A stretch of 64,000 bases of DNA, from contig JYJJ01000067.1 of the NCBI GenBank assembly GCA_003263775.1, positions 124,001-188,000 on the forward strand, written 5' to 3'. Both the position numbers and the translations under genes were made by a program. The stretch is from Vibrio maritimus. GTDB taxonomy: Bacteria > Pseudomonadota > Gammaproteobacteria > Enterobacterales > Vibrionaceae. Below the pieces are notes generated by a model. It saw only the letters and a program-made list of their open reading frames with translations, ran no database searches and was not told the origin of the DNA. Below, piece by piece: positions 19,717 through 28,372 of the stretch. Position 1 is the stretch's first letter. Each line of letters starts with the position of its first letter.

Positions 19717-19750
19717 AGGCAATATCTCCTTTTTATTACACTATGATTAC

Positions 19751-19779
19751 AATGTAGGCCGAAACGGGTATTTTTACAA
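19751..19779 (-). promoter_or_regulatory. Sigma-70-type promoter for the 32-aa peptide gene
   Basis: Minus strand TTGTAA (19774-19779), 17-base spacer, TACATT (19751-19756), 35 nt before the start codon. Confidence 0.55.
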
Positions 19780-19818
19780 CATACGTCGCACAATTATTTG
19801 AAATTGAGCCAACTTTTT

Positions 19819-20109
19819 TCACCAAAACACCGTCAAGACGACAATCACTGATCCTAAGAATGCGGCAAAGCAAATCGGCAATACAAGGTGTTTGTCACGG
19901 GACAACGTAATAAACCCCGCTGGTTGTTTCACCACAAAAGTGACCATAAGAAGGTTGTAGACCGCAATCAGCACACCAATTAAGAAAACATCAAAATAGA
20001 GCAAACTGGTCACTAAATAGACATAAAAGGCGATCAACAGATAATCAACAACAATGAGCCACGCAAGGCACTTACGCATGTTGGTACTGGGGATCACTAA
20101 GTTAGTCAT
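19819..20109 (-). CDS. Small membrane protein coupled to lafU (96 aa)
   Basis: Unrecognised 96-residue protein with three predicted membrane helices (about 13-33, 38-60 and 75-95) and a short charged loop (SRDKHLV). Its ATG at 20109 overlaps the stop of lafU by 8 nt, so it is almost certainly translated from the motor operon and is the last gene of the lafS-lafT-lafU direction. It could be a motor accessory protein; no motif supports a specific function. Confidence 0.75.
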   Translation of the reverse strand: MTNLVIPSTNMRKCLAWLIVVDYLLIAFYVYLVTSLLYFDVFLIGVLIAVYNLLMVTFVVKQPAGFITLSRDKHLVLPICFAAFLGSVIVVLTVFW

Positions 20110-21069
20110 AGCGTTTCATTACCTCGAAAGGCGTGGTTGGCTGATTCCTTGTCGCTTCTCGAATCGCCTGTTGCTTTGAGCTGTCGATTAGAGAGTCAAG
20201 CTCATGCTCATTGAGAGGTGGCTTTTGTTCATTAAAACTGAATGCGGGAAACTCTTTATAAACTTCGTTAAGCTGACGTAAGGTTTCTGCCGTCAAAATA
20301 TACAGTTCTATACGCCTGTTGATACCAGACTTAGGATTGTCGAGATCAATCGGCGCTGTATCGCTCATTCCGGATACCTGAAAAATGTGTCGCTCTTGCA
20401 GCCCTCCTTTATCGAGATAATACCGAGCACTGTTCGCTCGGTTGCTCGATAGCTCCCAATTGGTTTTGCGCCCGCCTTTAAATCGGCTTGCATCAGTGTG
20501 ACCGGTGATGATCATCTTGTTCTCAATATTGGAAAATAACCTAGCCAAGCTAAGTAACAAGTCTTGATAAAACGGTGTGACTTTAGCACCTCCGCGGTAG
20601 AACATGGGCCCTTTTTCAGAGTCAGCAATCACTAGCTTTAAGCCTTGCGGCGTGATGACAACCGCAACGCTGCCCAGCGCATCAATACCGCTGAGTTCCT
20701 GTTTAACCCGCTCGGCCAGCACTTCAAGTTCTTGTTGACTGTTGAATTCACCGGACAACACCGATGTATCGTTGATGCGATGAAGCTCGGCATCGTAATG
20801 AGAAGTGGCGACCGAAGGCAGCGGCAGCGGGTTTACCGAATTACCGCCCGTTGCCGTCGTGCATGATGCTGGACCGGATCGTTACCATAAGCAAAGTAGT
20901 TGAGCAGTTTTTTCTGATCTTCCACATCGACGACTTGTAATATCCAAAGTACCAGAAACAAGCACATCATAGAGATCATCAAATCGGCCATCGCGACCTT
21001 CCAGCCACCATGTTGCAAAGGATCGCGTTTTTTGCGGCCTTTTCTGGCAAAAACAATGGGCTGCTCCAT
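20102..21069 (-). CDS. lafU: LafU, lateral flagellar MotB stator protein (one frame break)
   Basis: Stator subunit with a single membrane helix and a peptidoglycan-binding OmpA-like domain. The proton-accepting residue is Asp29 in VAMADLMISMMCLF, and the OmpA core shows KMIITGHTDASRF and SSNRANSARYYL. The frame breaks near 20873; one added base joins NDPV to ASCTTATGGNSV and gives 322 residues. It pairs with lafT immediately upstream. Lateral motors of this family are proton driven; the sequence alone does not prove the ion. Confidence 0.92.
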
Positions 21070-21117
21070 AGCGGCTCCCCCTGCGATTGGGTTAAGGTTG
21101 TGAGCGGTTCAATTGCA

Positions 21118-21983
21118 TTACGATGGCTGAGAACGTAATACTTCTACCGCTTTTTCCAGCTCAACAAACGATGGTTTGTATCGAGTTTCAATATTTTTCC
21201 TACCGGCGTTAGCACACATGTGTGCCGACTGACCTTGAGAGTAAGCAGACAATATCGATTTCACGCACTGCAAAGGTGCGACCTGACTCTCTGAAACATC
21301 CTTGATGCTGCTCGACATTGGCCCTAAAACACAATAACAACCAAATACACCAGTAAAGGTTCCCACCAATGCCGCGGCAATGTTTTTACCTATTTCAGAA
21401 ATCTCACCATCTAATCCCTGCATGGTTAAAATGATCCCCATCACCGCCGCCAAGATGCCAAGCCCCGGCATTGCCTCAGCGGTGGCATGCAGCTTTTCAG
21501 ATGGCTTGGTGTATTCGTCTTCAAGGTGTTCAATTTCTTCTTCTAAAAACGCTTCAAGTAGATGGTGTGACTGCTTACCGGTGATCACCTGCCTAAACGA
21601 ATCGATAATAAAGTTGGTGGTCAAGGTATCTTTAGTCACCCTGGGTACTTAGCAAAAATCTTACTCGAGTCCGGATTCTCCACATGAATATCCAGCGCCT
21701 TAATGTTTTGCACCCGCGCAATATTGATAAGCTCAAACATCAAAGAGAGCAGCTCTTGGTAGTAGTCTTTATTGTAAGGAGTGGCGCGAAAAGCCAACCC
21801 AAGTTGCTGCGTCATTAACTTGAGCGTGCCCGATGTTGTCGACATAAGTAAGCTCGCAAAGGCAGCACCAAAAATGATAATGATTTCAGACCACTTAAAG
21901 ATGAACTCAAATTTACCACCCAGGAAAATAAAGCCACCAAAAATGACGCTGAGTACGACGACAACGCCTATCAACTTTTGCAT
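21118..21983 (-). CDS. lafT: LafT, lateral flagellar MotA stator protein (one frame break)
   Basis: Four-helix stator subunit. Helices 1-2 lie at about residues 3-50, and helices 3-4 follow AEAMPGLGILAAVMGIILTMQG, which holds the conserved prolines. Cytoplasmic acidic/basic residues lie in LEEEIEHLEDEY. The frame breaks near 21647; one added C joins IFAKYP to RVTKDTLTTNF, giving 288 residues. Its start overlaps the lafS stop by 13 nt, so lafS-lafT-lafU form one unit. Confidence 0.93.
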
Positions 21984-22681
21984 GCGTCACTCTCCCTCAT
22001 TCTGCTTTTCAGAATGTCCAACCCTCGATGCTTTAATCGATGCACCTTGGTTTCATTGACATCGAGTACCAATGCCACCTCTTTAGTGTTGAGACTTTTG
22101 ACATACACCAGATACAGAATTCGTTTTTCCATTTCCGGCAACGTCTCTAGCACCTCTCTGACTTCCTCAAACAGCAACTGTCTGTCTGTTTCCGGTACTG
22201 CCGTGACCACGTTCTCCAGCTCAATATCGTCAAACACGTCCACCAAACTCATCGCCTTTTGAAAGTCACTGTCCTCGATACCGAGAAAATGACAAACTTC
22301 AACGGTGGTAGGCTCTCGGTTAAGCTGCTGGACGAGCTTCTGCTGGGCAAACTTAATTCGGTTGACGAGCTGACGCTTGTCACGCTCCATATAATCCCGC
22401 CGCCTAAGTTCATCCACCAACTCTCCTCGGATCCTCACTGCGACCGCGCGTCTAAAATCATCATTGGCAACATGATCAAACTTTCGCAGCTCAATGACCA
22501 AGGTCATCATGGCGGTCTGGCGTAAGTCTTCAAACGTCCCTTCGTCAACGGCGTAACGGTATTGGTACAAGAGCCCATTAATGAGCTTTAAGTTTTTCTG
22601 CAGTACCAACTTCTCAAGCTCTTGAATGCTTGATTCTTCTTCAGTTTGGGTATGCTGATACTTAGGTTGCAGTAACATCAT
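21971..22681 (-). CDS. lafS: LafS, lateral flagellar sigma-28 factor
   Basis: FliA-type sigma factor that directs RNA polymerase to late lateral flagellar genes. 236 residues with region 2 (GTFEDLRQTAMMTLVIELRK, RGELVDELRRRDYMER), region 3 (LNREPTTVEVCHFLGI) and region 4 (TLPEMEKRILYLVYVKSLNTKEVALVLDVNETKVHRLKHRG in outline). Its antagonist FlgM is encoded at 43331-43618. It is the only regulator recognised inside the flagellar locus. Two near-identical promoter motifs, in front of the flagellins and flgM, are its likely targets. Confidence 0.94.
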   Translation of the reverse strand: MMLLQPKYQHTQTEEESSIQELEKLVLQKNLKLINGLLYQYRYAVDEGTFEDLRQTAMMTLVIELRKFDHVANDDFRRAVAVRIRGELVDELRRRDYMERDKRQLVNRIKFAQQKLVQQLNREPTTVEVCHFLGIEDSDFQKAMSLVDVFDDIELENVVTAVPETDRQLLFEEVREVLETLPEMEKRILYLVYVKSLNTKEVALVLDVNETKVHRLKHRGLDILKSRMRESDACKS

Positions 22682-22686
22682 GTCAC

Positions 22687-23121
22687 CTACTGAAATACAG
22701 CCTTCGTCACGAGCACATCGCCCACCTGCAAAGAGGCTACTTCTGATAGGTCGTCTTTGAGATCGTCCTGTATCACATAGATGAATTCTTTATTAAAAAA
22801 ATACTCCCTATCTTTAACGCTAAATTTCTTGATGATTCGATTTTTGATTCGGCTACGCTGCTCATTCAGGTAGCTCTCATTGCTACTTGGCGTGAACAAT
22901 GACACATCTAGCAGCAGTAAACTTTGGCGGTTACCAAGATTGATGGGTACCAGCACGTTATCCACCTGCACTTCAACCTGCTCTACAGGTGCATCCAATG
23001 GCTCCTCTGAACCAAACCAACCGCTGATCATCTGTATTGAGATCATGTTGCTTTGGTAAAGTAAAAAGCCAGCAAGGCATAACGAGAGGGTAAGCAGAAA
23101 CGTCACGGCTATTTTAATCAT
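22687..23121 (-). CDS. fliL: FliL, lateral flagellar basal-body protein (LafF)
   Basis: 144-residue single-span membrane protein (helix about residues 4-22) with the periplasmic FliL domain: LGNRQSLLLLDVSLFTPS and the C-terminal LQVGDVLVTKAVFQ. FliL forms rings around stators and supports torque. It lies 5 nt upstream of lafS and 2 nt downstream of fliK. Confidence 0.88.
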   Translation of the reverse strand: MIKIAVTFLLTLSLCLAGFLLYQSNMISIQMISGWFGSEEPLDAPVEQVEVQVDNVLVPINLGNRQSLLLLDVSLFTPSSNESYLNEQRSRIKNRIIKKFSVKDREYFFNKEFIYVIQDDLKDDLSEVASLQVGDVLVTKAVFQ

Positions 23122-23123
23122 GA

Positions 23124-24414
23124 CTACACCCTCGCAATGTAGGCCGTGTATTCGGGCACATTAGGTGACTCTTCACCAGAACTGTCCTCATGATCTTGAA
23201 CGGCAAAAGAGGGACGATATTGCTCAGGGTTTGCAGAGTGATGTTGCTGTGAAAGTGCCACTTCCACTTCAGATAGAGCACTGTTTTGTGCTACCAACTC
23301 GTGACGAAGACGCTCTGAAGTCGCCATTAAAACTTCTCTTGTCGTAGCCGCCGACGCGCTCATTTGAACGGTCAACTTGTCGCCTTCAATTCGAAGAACC
23401 ATTTCCATGCGGCCAAGCTCTGGTGGGTCAAAACGTATTCGTGCCATCTGAGTGTTCATATCAACCTGGAGCTGAACTTTATCCTTGACTACTTGATAAA
23501 TTTGCCTTTGCGCCTCGATTGGGAGGCTTTTTTCAACGGCTAGATTGAATGATGCAGCTCTCGTCATAAGGCATCCACCGTCGCGGTAGCGCTTTCCGCT
23601 GCGGTTGGCGCCGCCAGATTGTTGAGAGTTTGATGGCTAGAAAGCAGAGCGTGGACTGGCTGAAGTTGACTGACCACGGCCTTCCAACTTGCTTCATTGA
23701 CCTTAAGACTGCTTGGCGTATGGCTTTGCATGGAACTCGCGTACTGTGACAACAAACTGATCTCCGCAGGGAGCGGATCTCTTGCAGGCGCGAACCATTG
23801 AGCACCCTGAAGTCGATATAGCTTGTCTGATAAGTAAGGCTCTGATGTGTAAAGTTCGGATAAATAGGATTTGGATGCAGTAGCTCGAGAGGTTTGTTGA
23901 CGCACTCTACCTAGAGTGAGCACACCTGCTTCGTCATCCATTTCTAAGCCACCCGCATCAGCAGCACTTGGCCTAGCCGAAAGCGCACGATCAAGCGCAA
24001 CGGCGACATCCTCAGCAACTTTACTCCTTGATGCAAAGCGGACTCTTTTGCCGAAGATTCAAGCGTATTCGAATCCAATTCACTTAGTAAGTGAGTGTCG
24101 CTGCTACCTAAATCATGACCCGCCGTCTGAGTTGGAGTATCCGTTGTGAATAACGATGATTGATCGTCTGTGACTGAGCTATCATCAAAAGAGTACGACA
24201 ACTGCTCTAGCGTGTTATACAAGGTTTGAAAGGATTGTGCCAACGGCGTCATTTGTGTGCCGCCAATCTCTTTCGCTGACTGCCAATGATTGCTCTTCGC
24301 AAATGCGGCATTTCCCAAGGAAGCATCATGATGCCCCGAGACCGACGTCTCGATGGCGCCAAGCAAGGCAAAAAGAGTTCCTTGAGCGTGCGAATTAGTC
24401 TGTAATTGCATCAT
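23124..24414 (-). CDS. fliK: FliK, lateral hook-length control protein (LafE; two frame breaks)
   Basis: Secreted ruler that measures hook length and switches export specificity through FlhB. The N-terminal 280 or so residues are low-complexity, Ser/Gln/Leu rich. The conserved C-terminal domain has VDMNTQMARIRFDPPELGRMEM and LTVQMSASAATTREVLMA. Frame breaks near 24027 (one A or T missing, restoring VKVAEDVAVALDRALSA) and near 23568 (one T missing, joining TVDA to MTRAASFNL) split it into three apparent frames. The repaired length is 430 residues. Confidence 0.88.
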
Positions 24415-24713
24415 GACTCCCTAGCCCTAACTTGCGTCTGGGCATACGCTTTGTCGCGCGTTTTTAGACTGGCATTGTGTTCAATTTGTTGTTTTAACGC
24501 TCTTTGTTCTACATCGACCAACTGAACACATTGTTGGTGGATTTGTTTCACTTTAACAACCGTCAGGTGATAGCGCTCATCATGTTGGTCGATGCTCGGT
24601 AGCACTCGCAATAGAACTTGGTTCCACTTGGCGATCGACTCAAAGTCTTTTTGCTCCAACGCTTGTTGAAGCTTGCTCGCTAACCCTCGTAGTTGACTAG
24701 CTTTGAGCGTCAT
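24411..24713 (-). CDS. fliT: FliT-like lateral flagellar export chaperone (LafD)
   Basis: 100-residue, all-helical protein in the position of lafD/fliT between fliS and fliK. FliT-type proteins chaperone the cap protein FliD. Start chosen at ATG 24713, with GGAG 7 nt upstream inside the end of fliS (17-nt overlap); its stop overlaps fliK by 4 nt. Sequence similarity to FliT is weak, so the call rests on size, helical pattern and gene order. Confidence 0.7.
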   Translation of the reverse strand: MTLKASQLRGLASKLQQALEQKDFESIAKWNQVLLRVLPSIDQHDERYHLTVVKVKQIHQQCVQLVDVEQRALKQQIEHNASLKTRDKAYAQTQVRARES

Positions 24714-25101
24714 CGAGCCACTCCATGGCACCTTCCCACCCTTCTTTTAGATCAGAAACAACCTTGATGAACTGTTCAATAAGCTCTGGCTGCATCTCTT
24801 TTGAAGCTTCAAACACTGTGGCAATGCCGTGCTCGTAAAGTGCATGAATGTTTTGAATGAGTGGCTCACCACTAGAAAGGTCTAGGGATGCATCCAGGCC
24901 TACCAAAATGTCGATACACTTTTGCGAAGACTTAGCTTTGAGTTCCATGTCCTTTGCTTCAATCGCGTATTTCACACTCTCTAACTCTTGAATTAATCGC
25001 TCATGAAGCATGCATATCAGCTCAAAACTGGATGACACCGACGCGTTCGCGTTCACTTGAACATTGCTGTAGTTTTCTTGCTGTTGTTTGCCTAATAACA
25101 T
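24697..25101 (-). CDS. fliS: FliS, lateral flagellin export chaperone (LafC)
   Basis: 134-residue helical chaperone that binds the C terminus of flagellin before export. Signatures are the N-terminal NYSNVQVNANASVSSSFELICMLHERLIQEL, typical of FliS (Tyr-containing N terminus, then helix with ML-E-L), and a conserved ISxKCIDIL-like helix (KSSQKCIDILVGLDASLD). It is located directly after fliD, 11 nt apart. Confidence 0.93.
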   Translation of the reverse strand: MLLGKQQQENYSNVQVNANASVSSSFELICMLHERLIQELESVKYAIEAKDMELKAKSSQKCIDILVGLDASLDLSSGEPLIQNIHALYEHGIATVFEASKEMQPELIEQFIKVVSDLKEGWEGAMEWLDDAQS

Positions 25102-25112
25102 GAAGTGACTCC

Positions 25113-26437
25113 TTACACGGTAAATAATCCAGAGACAGACTGTAGTTCGCTGCTCAAGGCGTTGAGTTGAGTGAATTGGGAGAGATATCGGTTGTAATAA
25201 GTTTCGTACCTGGCATCGAGTGCAGAGAGCGCATCATTTATCCGGCTTTTTTCAGAATTCAGTGTATCGATGCGGCGGCTTAAAGAGCCATTTGAAAAAT
25301 CTAAGTAAGTTTCGAGTGTGGTATCGAACGCCTGGAATACCCCATCATCTCCTGTAAACAGAGTTTCAAGATCTTGTGTTTTGGCCGCCTCTTCGAATTT
25401 GTCCCTATCGAGCTCAGTTTTCCATCTCTATCCAACTCTAAGCCCACTTCATATAGCCGAACACCGCCATAATCCTCTCTGATCACTGAAGCCAGTTGAT
25501 TCTTGATATTGCGCACGGTTGAATCAGAAGCAAGTACCCCTCTCGCATCACTCTCACCTCCAGATTGAGTCAAATTAGTTATTTCACTCACCGCACTGTT
25601 ATATGCATCAACAAACGATTGAAGCGAGTCCAGCGTCGCCGAGAAATCATCACTGACCTGAACACTCGTTGCAGTATCACCAGATGCATTCACTTTCTTT
25701 AAGGTAACATCAACACCTGAGACCAAATCTTCAAACGTGTTGCTATTGTTCGTGAATAAAGCCCCTGTTTCTCCGCCAATGGAAATTTGTGCATCTTGTC
25801 CTGACTGCACTATAGAAGCAGCCGCGACATCTGCTGTCCCCCAATCACTCGTCGCATCACTCGATAAAGTAAAGTTATTTTCCTCACCATCAGAGACCGC
25901 ACTAAATAGAACCTTCATCGCTCCTTGGGATTTGACGATAACGGCTTGCATCGAGTCTTCAAATTGGCCGTTGAAGTAAGTAACAAATTCGGTATAGGTC
26001 ACATCACCACTGGCATCACTGTCTGCATCCATAATATTGATCGATTGAGCGTTGCCGGACTTGGTATTAGTCACGGTAAAAGAGCCATCCGACGCCATCA
26101 CATCAGAAGGATCCGTTGAGCTCACATCGACCATCATTTGATGGTTTTGAGCCAACTTATGTACAAAAATATCGAGGTCTAGGTCTGTGACACTTGAACC
26201 GGTTGTCACTGATAAATAATCATCACTGCTTGTGGTGGTTGCCTTTTGCATCAGGGTGGCGCCAAACTTAGTGAACTCATAAGCTTGATCATCCAATTTT
26301 TGAAGTGCGGATTTGATTCGATTGATGGCCGACGTTTGCGAACTTATCGTCGACAATTTTTGGCTATATCTCAGCTCAAATGGCTGTACATCCAAAGTGG
26401 CGAAATTGGTCGCTAACTGCACGGCATCGACATTCAT
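25113..26437 (-). CDS. fliD: FliD, lateral filament cap protein (LafB; one frame break)
   Basis: Filament cap (HAP2) that folds incoming flagellin at the tip, 441 residues after repair. N-terminal FliD_N region (LATNFATLDVQPFELRYSQKLSTISS) and C-terminal FliD_C helices (FQAFDTTLETYLDFSNGSL, then KSRINDALSALDARYETYY in outline). The frame breaks near 25419 in an AAAA run. Start taken at ATG 26437 (GAGG 8 nt upstream). Residues 139-150 (DSDASGDVTYTE) fit the canonical EF-hand calcium loop, which I do not associate with FliD in general. It follows the flagellin genes behind a stem-loop. Confidence 0.92.
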
Positions 26438-26456
26438 TGTCCCATCCTCAGTCACA

Positions 26457-26481
26457 CCGAAGGTACAGCTCTACCCTTCGG
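26457..26481 (-). repeat. Stem-loop between flagellin and fliD
   Basis: 7-bp arms CCGAAGG / CCTTCGG (26457-26463, 26475-26481) with an 11-base loop, 14 nt after the flagellin stop. No T-run follows. It probably protects or attenuates, keeping flagellin expression above fliD-fliS-fliT. Confidence 0.55.
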
Positions 26482-26495
26482 ATCACTGTTTTAAT

Positions 26496-27341
26496 TTACC
26501 CCAGCAAGCTCATGGCAAGCTGCGGCACCATTTTCGACGCACTCAACATAGAGGCGCCAGACTGCATTAACATCTGCTGTTTACTCATCATTCCAGACTC
26601 AGAGGCAAAGTCGGTATCCATAATTCGACCTTTCGCCGTTGAGACGTTTTCGGACATATTACCGAGGTTGGTGATGGTATGGTCTAGGCGATTGATATAA
26701 GCACCAAATTCAGAACGTGCGGTACCTAACGCTGATATCAACGATGTACTACCACTATTTAACGCTGACATCGCTGTCGCAGCACTGGCATTCAATAACG
26801 CCCCCAACCCGGACACTTTAGTGTGCAGAGCCTCAACTTCCGATGCCACATCGACAGACAACTTCTCAGCGACCGTGGCACCAATCTGGAAGCTTATCGC
26901 AGCATCTTCAAAGCCAGAGCCGCTAGCGAGCAGCTTTTGACCACCAAAGTTGGTATTATCTAAGATATTGTTCATCTCCGATTTAAGTGCTTGAAACTCA
27001 GAGTTCAAGGCAGTGCGGTCTGCGGTTGTATTAGTCCCGTTAGCTGCCTGTGTGGCCAGGTCATTCATGCGATATGCGATGTTAGTCATCTCATCCATAG
27101 CGCCTTCTGCTGTCTGAAGCATTGAAATCGCATCTTGCGAGTTTCGCATCGCCACATTCATACCTCGGCTTTGCGTTTCAAGACGATTTGCGATCTGTAG
27201 ACCTGCGGCATCATCTGCAGCTGAGTTGATTCTGAAACCTGTCGACAAGCGCTCTAGAGACTTAGTCAATGCGCTGTTCGTGGATTGCAACGTATTTTGG
27301 GTAACTAGACTGGCGTAGTTAGTATGAACTGAAATAGACAT
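26496..27341 (-). CDS. lafA: Lateral flagellin, second copy
   Basis: Filament protein of 281 residues with the LafA-type N terminus (MSISVHTNYASLVTQNTL), D1 helices (AMRNSQDAISMLQTAEGAM, YRMNDLATQAANGT) and C-terminal helices ending in SASKMVPQLAMSLLG. A variable Ser/Ala/Gly-rich centre (about 165-205) holds candidate O-glycosylation sites. It is intact. It lies 10 nt behind the first flagellin gene and has no promoter of its own, so both are read together. Similar proteins with many synonymous base differences show that the duplication is old. Confidence 0.96.
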   Translation of the reverse strand: MSISVHTNYASLVTQNTLQSTNSALTKSLERLSTGFRINSAADDAAGLQIANRLETQSRGMNVAMRNSQDAISMLQTAEGAMDEMTNIAYRMNDLATQAANGTNTTADRTALNSEFQALKSEMNNILDNTNFGGQKLLASGSGFEDAAISFQIGATVAEKLSVDVASEVEALHTKVSGLGALLNASAATAMSALNSGSTSLISALGTARSEFGAYINRLDHTITNLGNMSENVSTAKGRIMDTDFASESGMMSKQQMLMQSGASMLSASKMVPQLAMSLLG

Positions 27342-27351
27342 AGCTTGCTCC

Positions 27352-28199
27352 TTAACCCAATAGACTCATTGCTAGTTGAGGTACCATTTTCGATGCACTC
27401 AGCATCGAAGCACCCGATTGCATCAACATTTGCTGCTTGCTCATCATGCCCGACTCCGACGCAAAATCGGTGTCCATGATGCGGCCTTTAGCCGTAGAAA
27501 CGTTTTCAGTCATGTTGCCAAGGTTAGTAATCGTATGCTCTAAACGATTAATATAAGAACCAAACTCTGCTCTCGCTGAGCCTAATGCATCAATTAACCC
27601 TCCACTACTAAGTGCTGAAACAGCCGCCGTTGCAGTTGCAGCTGTGCCGACCGTACCCAAGCTTGTAATCGCACTATTAACTGCGGAGACCTTGGCACTC
27701 ATATTGGCACTGAGTTTTTCAGAAACTGTTGAGCTATCTGGAAGCGAATACCAGTAGCTGCTTCAAAAGCGCCACCACCGCTAGACAACAACTTTTGTCC
27801 ACCGAAGTTGGTGTTGTTAACAATATTGCTCAGCTCTGATTTCAACGCCGAGAACTCTGCGCTGATGGCCGTTCTGTCGGCCGCTGTATTGGTACCGTTG
27901 GCGGATTGAAGCGCCAAATCATTCATACGGTAGGCAATGTTGGTCATCTCATCCATTGCACCTTCCGCTGTTTGTAGCATCGAAATAGCATCCTGAGAGT
28001 TTCTCATCGCCACGTTCATGCCTCGACTCTGAGTTTCTAGGCGGTTGGCTATTTGCAGCCCTGCCGCATCATCTGATGCCGAGTTGATCCGAAACCCCGT
28101 AGATAGGCGCTCTAGAGATTTGGTTAACGCACTGTTCGTTGACTGCAGCGTATTCTGCGTCACTAAACTTGCGTAGTTAGTGTGTACTGAAATAGCCAT
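27352..28199 (-). CDS. lafA: Lateral flagellin, first copy (one frame break)
   Basis: 282 residues after repair. Ends are nearly identical to the neighbouring flagellin, with differences in the central region (TGIRFQIGSSTVSEKLSANMS, then an Ala/Ser-rich stretch). The frame breaks near 27735; one added G turns IAQQF into IGSTVSEKL. A LafS-type promoter lies 37-64 nt upstream. As first gene behind that promoter it should be the more strongly expressed copy. Confidence 0.94.
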
Positions 28200-28235
28200 T
28201 TTGGTTTCCCCATCCTGTTAGCCGTTCACCTCTCC

Positions 28236-28263
28236 ATAACGACAGACCAAAATTTCCATTTCA
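28236..28263 (-). promoter_or_regulatory. Candidate LafS (sigma-28) promoter of the flagellin operon
   Basis: Minus strand TGAAATGG (28256-28263), 12-base spacer, GTCGTTAT (28236-28243). The same -35 octamer, same spacer and a one-base-different -10 occur upstream of flgM. The -10 resembles the sigma-28 GCCGATAA element. Confidence 0.65.
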
Positions 28264-28311
28264 GATTTTTCCAAAAAATTTTCATAACCAAGAATTTTTC
28301 AAGTATCAATT

Positions 28312-28341
28312 TTGAGAAATGATTGAAATTTATCCTAGTAT
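28312..28341 (+). promoter_or_regulatory. Candidate sigma-70 promoter of flhA-maf
   Basis: TTGAGA (28312-28317), 18-base spacer, TAGTAT (28336-28341), about 30 nt before the flhA ATG at 28373. It argues against an earlier in-frame ATG at 28319, which would lie upstream of the -10. Confidence 0.5.
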
Positions 28342-28372
28342 CTATTTCACTGATAACCACAAAACCTTGGCT

